NCBI GenBank assembly: GCA_020310875.1
Contig: CM035423.1
Location: 121,880,722 to 121,944,721, forward strand
Direction: 5' to 3'
Source of the DNA: Ceratopteris richardii
Lineage: Eukaryota > Streptophyta > Polypodiopsida > Polypodiales > Pteridaceae
DNA length: 64,000 bases
Under the pieces are notes generated by a model. That model was given only the letters and a program-made list of their open reading frames with translations. It had not been told where the DNA came from and searched no databases. The translations under genes and the position numbers were made by a program. This document shows, in pieces, positions 57,871 to 64,000 of the stretch. Within the stretch, counting starts at the first letter, position 1, and each line of letters begins with the position of its first letter.

Positions 57871-58450
57871 TTGTGACACCTGAACTCAAGCCATCATGAT
57901 ACTTGGACTTAGAGAAGTCCATTTCAGATTTTTTTATGGTGATGTGCTCTTTATGTCCCCTTGGTTACCTTTATGTGCCTATGGATGCAAAATCTCTCTC
58001 CAAACCCACAATACCACTTTCACAATACTCAAGCTATTTCATTTCATGTTTTGTAAGTAATCTCATACATTTCTAGATTTGATAGGGTGAAGAGGTCACC
58101 TCAATGATTATCTTCGTCAAATTTCAACTTCCAATTCTCTTTGTGCACCCACTTTTGGGTGATACTAGCTTTGCAATATAGATCGTTTCCCTGTTCATGG
58201 TGCTTGCACAAAACACAAGTCATTTGCAAAATGGAAGGTTTTGACTTTTTGGCCTCTGGTAGTGACCATGGCCTGAAGGAAAAATGAATTTTTTTTTTGT
58301 GAATTTTTGGAATGACTATCGTACTCTACTCCTACACACTTTCTTCTAATGCTTAACCCTAACTCTCTCACTCCTAACCCTAAAAACGCATTACACAATA
58401 CCTTAACTCCATAACTATAACCATCATGTAGGCACCTTGATTGGACTATT

Positions 58451-58470
58451 CCTAGGCAACGATGCCAAAA
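58451..58470 (-). other. Primer-binding site of G2
   Basis: Minus strand TTTTGGCATCGTTGCCTAGG, next to an LTR end. Similar to the TGGCGCCGTTGCC primer sites of plant gypsy elements. Confidence 0.65.
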
Positions 58471-58471
58471 A

Positions 58472-59422
58472 TGTGTGTACCTAAGTCAAGATATCTTAGG
58501 GACTTATGATAATTGCGACTGCACCTCAATTACCAACAAGTGCATATAGTTGTGGATTAATACACACTTTAATTCATCAATCCATAAACATAGAAATATC
58601 AAGTGTATTTTAATCACAATTTAATTTATCAATCTATGGACATAGAAGTATCAAGTGTATGAGGACATGTGCATACATAATGGCAAATGAAGGGAATGTG
58701 CAACAATGCATATAAATTGTGCAGTTCCACCTCCCAATTCACTTATTTCACTGAAAATGTATATCCCAATACTTACTATAGTAGTAAGCACAAATTAGGC
58801 CTTTTCTCTTAGCTTCAATACCTGAATATATTCAATAGCACATTTCTTTTGGAGCTCTTAGCGAGAGCCATCCAATGGTTTTATTTTTAGGCTAATTTGA
58901 CAAACCTACTTCAAGTTATGAGCAAAATATTGAGTGGCAAAAAACACCAACTCTTGCTCCACAAGTCATCAAACTTCACACACACACTAGAATGCTAAAA
59001 ACAGAAGGGGAAGGGGTAGAAAACAGATCTAGATTCACATTTCAATAATCACACACACATGAAAACTCATGGGGAAGAAGATACATAGGTAAGAAAAAGC
59101 AAATTCGAAAATTTGAGCTTGATTACTCACAATGACAAAATGTCCTTACAAAGAGTCACAAAGCGACTTATATACATGTGCCCTAAAAATGGTCCTTTCA
59201 CACAAGAGACCAAAAATTTTATTGTAGATCACTAAAGCCCTACTATTTTCCAAGGCTAATGTTATAATGTTCAAGAATCATGCATTTAGAGGAATCCCCT
59301 AGACCATTTACATGGTTCTTTGAAATTTTACAAAATATTTCAAAATAAAATAGGCTTAAAAAATGAAAATTTTGGGCCCACTTTTCTTCGCTTCTTCCTT
59401 TTGAAGCACTTGCATAAGCCAA
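58472..59422 (-). repeat. 5' LTR of G2 (outer end not resolved)
   Basis: The plus-strand edge TGTGTGTACCTAAGTC at 58472 is the inner LTR end. A TATATAAG box (minus strand, 59174-59167) fits a U3 promoter. The LTR reaches at least to 59422, where LINE L6 is inserted, and might continue after 60793. Confidence 0.55.
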
Positions 59423-59440
59423 AAAGATCAAGGTAGTTTG
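59423..59440 (+). repeat. Imperfect target-site duplication, left copy (L6)
   Basis: AAAGATCAAGGTAGTTTG; compare AAAGATCAAATAGTTTG at 60777-60793. Confidence 0.75.
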
Positions 59441-60776
59441 CGGATTCTAGAAATTGAAGGAATGGCCAATAAACTAGTGGCTAAATTTTTACTTGAATCT
59501 TGGAGCAATAGGGACGCCTCTTGAGAAAAACTTATTTTTTGACACAAGAGTGCTCTTAGGCTTGTGGGCCTTCCAAGGTGAAAGGGTTTGCATCTTCTCA
59601 CTCTTTTGTTCTCCCCCCTATCAGGTGACTCCTAGAGGCTTGAGCTTAGTTTGCTTCCTTTGGAAGGGTTGGAACAAGGTAATAAAATTTTTCAAGATCA
59701 TTGAAGATTGGAAATGGGTAGCAAGCATTAGACAAAATGATTCGATTTGGTTCCCTATCAAGCGTATTAGAGGTGTTGAGCAAAAGTCTTTGGAACCAAA
59801 ACATGTGGAAACATCTTTGGAATCAAGAAACGTGCCAATGGATTTGATTTGAGAACATTGACATGGCTAGGAGAGTGGACTATGAAGAGTGGTGCCTGTT
59901 GCAGAACAGATCTATGTTCAAGAGGGCTCTGGGACTCACCTCCTTATGGGGTAGGACTCCCTTCACCTTGAGGGTATTAGATGGCGCAACCACAATAGTG
60001 TTGAAAAAATTCCAAGAAGAATGTAGATCATCATGTCATGCTAAATAGGAGATGTGTCTTGATTGGTCAAGCATTAGGTGGGATTTCAAGTTTGAATCCC
60101 TTTGTCATTCCCTCATCGAGGTTAAAAACCACTTGTTATGTGGAAAATTCTCTACCAAACGATTTGGATGAAGGGAATTTGGACCCATGTAAAATCTAAC
60201 AAAATTTGTGGAGCCCCTCCATGGTGTAAGCGATACCTTCATGGCAATGAGCAATTGAGACACCTCTTCTTTTCATGCTTCAAGTCAATGTCGGTCTGGG
60301 GGGTCCTTGGGAGAATCATGTTGCTATAGGAACAAATCAACTAGAAGCAAGAATTATTGGGTGAAGCGATCAATTTTTCCTCAGCAGTGTAGAATGCTAT
60401 AAGAGGTGAGACCCCTTAGAAAATTTGGAAAGAGATGTGTGCCACAACCTTTAGTAGCCCCTCTAAAGAATGGACAGTCAAAAAATCATTTTCCTTTTAG
60501 GCAAAATAATTTCCAATTGTAAGAAGCCCTTGACTTTTAGAAATCATAGAGTGTTTTTCATTGAGAGTAGCAAGATTAAAAACAAGTGGGCCCCCATGAG
60601 GGGGAAGAAAGGGTTGTCAACCTTCTTTAATGTCTTCTAGCAAGTTTTAAGCATCCCATGCTTTGTGGGATTCGAGGGGGTCCCGTAGGTGCTAGGTCCA
60701 TTCACTTGTACAATTGTTCATTCTATTAATTAAAGTGTCGGAGAGTAAGTTACTATCAAACTTCCTTATTAAAAAG
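59441..60776 (+). mobile_element. LINE L6, 5'-truncated, diverged L2-family relative
   Basis: Begins in the ORF2 thumb region (matching L2 from about 13650) and runs to the family 3' end (TTCCTTATTAAAAAGAA). It reads WKGWNKVIKFFKIIEDWKWV, RQNDSIWFPIKRIRG and, near 60200, CGAPPWCKRYLHGNEQLRHL from the zinc-binding region. Frameshifts and stops separate these stretches, and the copy is more diverged from L2 than L4 or L5. The flanking 17-18-bp sequences are near-identical, so both insertion ends are preserved. Confidence 0.85.
59493..60329 (+). pseudogene. LINE ORF2 C-terminal remnant (L6)
   Basis: Two open stretches (59493-59852 and 60138-60329) hold the region after the RT core and the zf-RVT-like cluster (GIWTHVKSNKICGAPPWCK). 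They are parted by a frame change and stops, and one Cys position usual in the cluster appears replaced (WCKRYL against WCKRCH in L2). Non-functional. Confidence 0.8.
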
Positions 60777-60793
60777 AAAGATCAAATAGTTTG
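60777..60793 (+). repeat. Imperfect target-site duplication, right copy (L6)
   Basis: AAAGATCAAATAGTTTG, following the A-rich tail of L6. Confidence 0.75.
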
Positions 60794-60859
60794 ATTGTTA
60801 GTACTTTTTCATAGGCAACATGTTCATAGGTAGCATAATATAATCCTAGTCCATTTAAT

Positions 60860-61195
60860 AGACTCTTTGGAAATTGTTACTGATGAAATTTTACTAGATA
60901 GCTAATCATGTATACTATTCTCAATGGGTTACCTAATTCTTACCAAAGTCTTTTCTTCTACTATTAAAGTTATCATGAAAGTCAACCCACATTACTTAAC
61001 ATCTGAAGAGTTAGTTTCTATTTTTGTGCAAGCATGTCAATTGAAGCAAAATAAGGCTGTTATGCATGTTACATATCTAGTAGAACAATCCATAAATTTT
61101 GCTCAATCAATGAAGGATATTAAGGATGAGAAGAAAGCATATTATTTTTTTGGAAATACTATAATGCAAAAGAATATGTCTTAAAGAATCATTTT
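60860..61195 (+). mobile_element. Copia gag scrap, family B-like (B5)
   Basis: A stretch resembling B4 gag at about 52280-52640. The order EELVSIFVQACQ, then NFAQSMKDIKDEKK, parallels EELVSILLQEDQ, then NFAQSKKDDRDKKK in B4. No LTR is attached. Old and broken. Confidence 0.6.
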
Positions 61196-62300
61196 AATAG
61201 GGCTTATTTTGTGTCATATTTTTTATCATGAAGTTGGTGAGGCACCTTGATGCTCTACATATCCATTGCATTGATGTATCAACCAGATAAGCATGATAGT
61301 CCACCATGCACTTGTTGTAAGAAAGTAGTTATGCAAGAAAATGCAAGATCAATAGTGGAGAAGAGGAAAAATATAGTAGAGTTTCAAAACGAAATAACTT
61401 CTAATAGCAAGTACAAAGATGATGGCATTTTCCACCCTTGCACTCTCAAGGTAGAGCTTAAATGGTGGTTTTAGACAACTCTACATAGGGAGTTACACAG
61501 TAGAGGTATGCTGGCTCAATTCGATGTCTAGGGTACACCACCTATGTAATCCCTATATGTAGCTTAGATCAGTTACCCTGGACCCCAGAATTGGGGATGC
61601 TCATAACTTTCTTTTTTTACAATACCTTAGATGGTCCACTTTGACCTTCATCCAACATGCGAATTGAGGTTCCCAGCAACTATGTAATGCACGATTGGCT
61701 TTGCCTCATAATGGGGCCTTTACAAAATGTGCAATACAACATACATCATGAGGGCTAGACATTCTTCCTATACTAACCCCCCCTTCTCAATGTTTACCGA
61801 ATGATTAATCAAGTACGCTTGGGTCCTATGCCCATGTATTGAAGATGCCAATTTTGGATCTTCAACTTAATTTACTGATAGTATTCAACAATATTTTCTT
61901 GATTAAGAGAGATGAACACGAAAGAAAACTTCGTTATGAAAATCAAAACCCATTTTAAAGTCAATGGAAACCTTAAGATGGTTTTAGATTCTCACCGCAT
62001 GTCCAAGACATGGTCATTTGAGTTATAAAGAAAACTCCATCAAGATATAAGAATATGGTATGGAGTAAGACCAACATAGGGAAAGAACTTTTATTGGATG
62101 AAGGAAACATATAAAAAACTCCAAGAGGTATGCAAGGGACTTGGATGTGTCTATGCAAAATATATCTTTGCATTGATGAGTGACCAATCATAGATCAGTA
62201 GATGTTTACTTCCTCACATACCTCCTAGCCCAGACACATACTTCCTCACATACCTCCAAGGCCATCTAGAGAGCTAACAAAAGGCACATTCAGAATCCGG
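61196..62300. other. Unassigned DNA
   Basis: No gene recognised. A plus-strand frame at 61247-61474 contains CTCCKKVVMQENARSIVEKR, with no family match that I know. The left part of the H LTR may lie here, but its outer end was not found. Confidence 0.4.
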
Positions 62301-62720
62301 ATTACCCATTTTGATTGGCTACATAGTTCCTTCATGGCTCTTTGTCTTGATGAGAAGAATAAAAAAAAGAACATGAGTATTGAAAAGAAAAGAACAAGTC
62401 AATGCTCCACCTCAAACACGAAAAATTCAGTGCTCCACGGGAGATTTCTTTGCTCAGTTTACATGAGCTAAAATCTCCAGGAGTATGTCCCAAAAGAAGT
62501 CGAGATACAAGCTATTTTATAATGAGAAGTGTCCCCCTAAAATCTAGGAACTATCTTTCCAAATCAGCCTCCTAACTTGGAGGACTTAGTTGATATGACT
62601 TGGAGAGTGGTTGAGTGAATTTTCTTAATGGAATCTCGTGGCTTTTGTCTTTTTTTTATTCATCCACATGTTAGTGATTGATTTCTCACAAATTTGTAGC
62701 TTGAAGCTTGACTTCTAACA
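62301..62720 (-). repeat. 3' LTR of copia H (inner end certain, outer end not found)
   Basis: On the minus strand the LTR starts TGTTAGAAGTCAAGCTTC at 62720, directly after the polypurine tract. The left limit given here is arbitrary; no matching CTAACA-type end was located. Confidence 0.5.
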
Positions 62721-62732
62721 CTCCCCCTCAAG
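62721..62732 (-). other. Polypurine tract of H
   Basis: CTTGAGGGGGAG on the minus strand, next to the LTR start TGTTAG. Confidence 0.75.
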
Positions 62733-64000
62733 CTTCAATTTTTTTTCCTCATCCAAGCTCTTTCATGTTCATGCATTGCTTGAATTTTGAAATCTTCATT
62801 CTATCCAAAGCCTTTGTAAGCATGTTGAAAACTTGGTCCTTGGTACCAGTATGATGTATTGAAACTTCCTTGGATATCAAATTTTCCCTTATGAAGTGAT
62901 TGTGCACTTCAATATGCTTTGTTCTAGCATGATAGATAGGATTCGATGCTAGATGAATGCTACTCATATTGTCACAAAAGATTCGGTATGTGTCAACCTG
63001 CAAATTAACCTCCATAAATACCTTCTTAATCCACATTAGCTCACATGTGACTTGAGCCAAAGCTCTATACTTAGCCTCAGTGGAAGGTAATGCCATTGTG
63101 GGTTTCTTCTTTGAAATGCATGAGATGATCTTGCTACCTAGCATGACTAGGTAACCACTTGTACTCCTATCTTCCTTCGAACTAGCCCAATCTACATCAG
63201 AGTAAGCTTTGACCTGTATATCATCATCAAATGATTAGAAAAATCCTTCATTTATAGTAGTCTTGAGATATCGTAACATTCTTCTTGCGGCTTGCAAGTG
63301 TGTCATCCTTGGACTATGCATAAGTTGTGATAACACACCAATTACATATGCTATGTCAGGCCCAGTTATTGTGGCATAATTGAAAGCGCCTACAATAGAT
63401 CGATAAAAATTTACATCCTCTAATGGTTTTCCATCAATGGAGCTTAGCTTTACATTAACTTCCATAGGATTTGAAATAGGTTTGCAATGTAGCATCCCAA
63501 ACCTCTCAAGTAGGTCTAGAATATACTTTCTTTAAGTGAGCATAATACCTTCTTGTTTGTATACAACTTCAATGCCAAAAAAACACCTAAGATCTCCAAG
63601 ACCAAAGATCCCAAACTCCATTCCAAGATTTGACATGATCTCCTCAATGCCCTTTGTATCATTACCTATAATGATACGATCATCTACATACACACACATG
63701 TAGACTACAAGTTCTCCTCTTTGTTTGATGGAAAGAGATGGATCTGCCTTACAATGATTGTAACCACATCTGATCAAATAGTCAAGAAATCTTTGGTTCC
63801 AAGCCCTTGGAGCTTGCTTTAGGCCATAAAGTGCCTTCTTCAACGTACAAACATGATGTGGAAACTCTTTATGAACAAAACCTAGTGGTTGCTCCATGTA
63901 TACCTCTTCTTCCAAGTCTCCATTGAGAAAAGCATTCTTGATATCCAATTGGAAGAGCTTCCATCCTTTGGCAGTAGCCACTGCAATGAATGTCCTAATG
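62721..64000 (-). mobile_element. Ty1/copia fragment H (RT and RNase H; runs off the window)
   Basis: The 3' end of a minus-strand copia. RT at about 63981-63500: LFQLDIKNAFLNGDLEEEVY, LKKALYGLKQAPRAWNQRFL, and the catalytic VYMCVYVDDRIIIG near 63690. RT end and connection at 63495-63235 (YRSIVGAFNYATITGPDIAY). RNase H at 63144-62750 (TMALPSTEAKYRALAQ, SNPIYHARTKHIEVHNHFI). A polypurine tract and LTR start follow. Related to families A and C but with a different LTR. About four or five breaks in the visible part. Confidence 0.9.

Larger units (their letters stand above)
54849..59422 (-). mobile_element. Ty3/gypsy-like fragment G2 (LTR, primer site, leader, gag)
   Basis: Minus strand. An LTR extends rightwards from 58472, with a TATATAAG box at 59174-59167. 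The primer site reads TTTTGGCATCGTTGCCTAGG (58470-58451). The long leader is about 58450-57120. Gag runs from about 57112 to 54860, with a capsid-like region (SSGEPYDHITEFKQVLHVEK, EFIGEFTKRGIKHKFS) and a zinc knuckle, CMHCGGDHPSRTC, at 55551-55513. The primer site resembles TGGCGCCGTTGCCGGGGA of plant Athila/Tat-type gypsy elements. No pol was seen; B4 abuts the gag end. Many breaks. The outer LTR end was not located. Confidence 0.7.

Overview
The window looks like intergenic DNA from a land plant with a large, AT-rich, repeat-filled nuclear genome. A fern or a conifer-type gymnosperm is my best guess, but the sequence does not settle it. The evidence is the element content: Ty1/copia elements whose primer sites match the initiator Met-tRNA (TGGTATCAGAGC), LINEs of the plant L1 type (ORF1 with a DUF4283-like region and a CCHC knuckle; ORF2 with endonuclease, reverse transcriptase and a zf-RVT-like Cys/His region), and a Ty3/gypsy-like element with a primer site of the TGGC-CGTTGCC kind. 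I found no convincing host gene, tRNA, rRNA, CRISPR array or bacterial-type operon.

Layout. 1-1033: 3' end of a copia element (family A, copy A1), apparently inserted into a second copia (family B, copy B1, 1034-4183). 4184-7674: unassigned DNA with a small tandem repeat, a CA/TGCA-rich alternating tract and AT-rich DNA. 7675-8276: a compound TA/TG/CA microsatellite. 8277-23636: a LINE cluster. L1 (minus) has L2 (plus) inserted in its upstream region with a 16-bp target duplication. L3 (minus) is a nearly full-length LINE of another family. L4 is a 5'-inverted (twin-primed) copy and L5 a 5'-truncated copy. 23925-36184: family A copy A3 (minus), then a minus-strand copia remnant (E) split by a complete copia element C (28354-35217) with two LTRs and a 5-bp target duplication, AGACA. 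36185-38345: part of a Ty3/gypsy pol (G1) with an integrase that reads unlike the usual plant lineages.

40214-54848: family A copy A2 (5' LTR, gag, integrase, start of RT) runs into two family B pieces (B2, B3) in an unusual order. Then come a spacer, a LINE 3'-end scrap, and family B copy B4 with its 5' LTR. 54849 to about 59422: a minus-strand gypsy-like gag, leader, primer site and LTR (G2). The leader is packed with GATAC-type words. LINE L6 (59441-60776) lies in or beside that LTR. 60860-61195 is a family-B-like gag scrap, and 62721-64000 is the 3' end of another minus-strand copia (H) that runs out of the window.

The genes here do not work together. They are layers of selfish-element insertions. 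The best-preserved are copia C (complete, LTRs a few percent apart by eye, about three breaks) and LINE L2 (474-codon open RT frame). I did not find a new biological system. The items most worth a second look are the twin-primed LINE, the odd gypsy integrase, the fourfold primer-site repeat in C, the A2/B2/B3 chimera and the motif-rich leader of G2.
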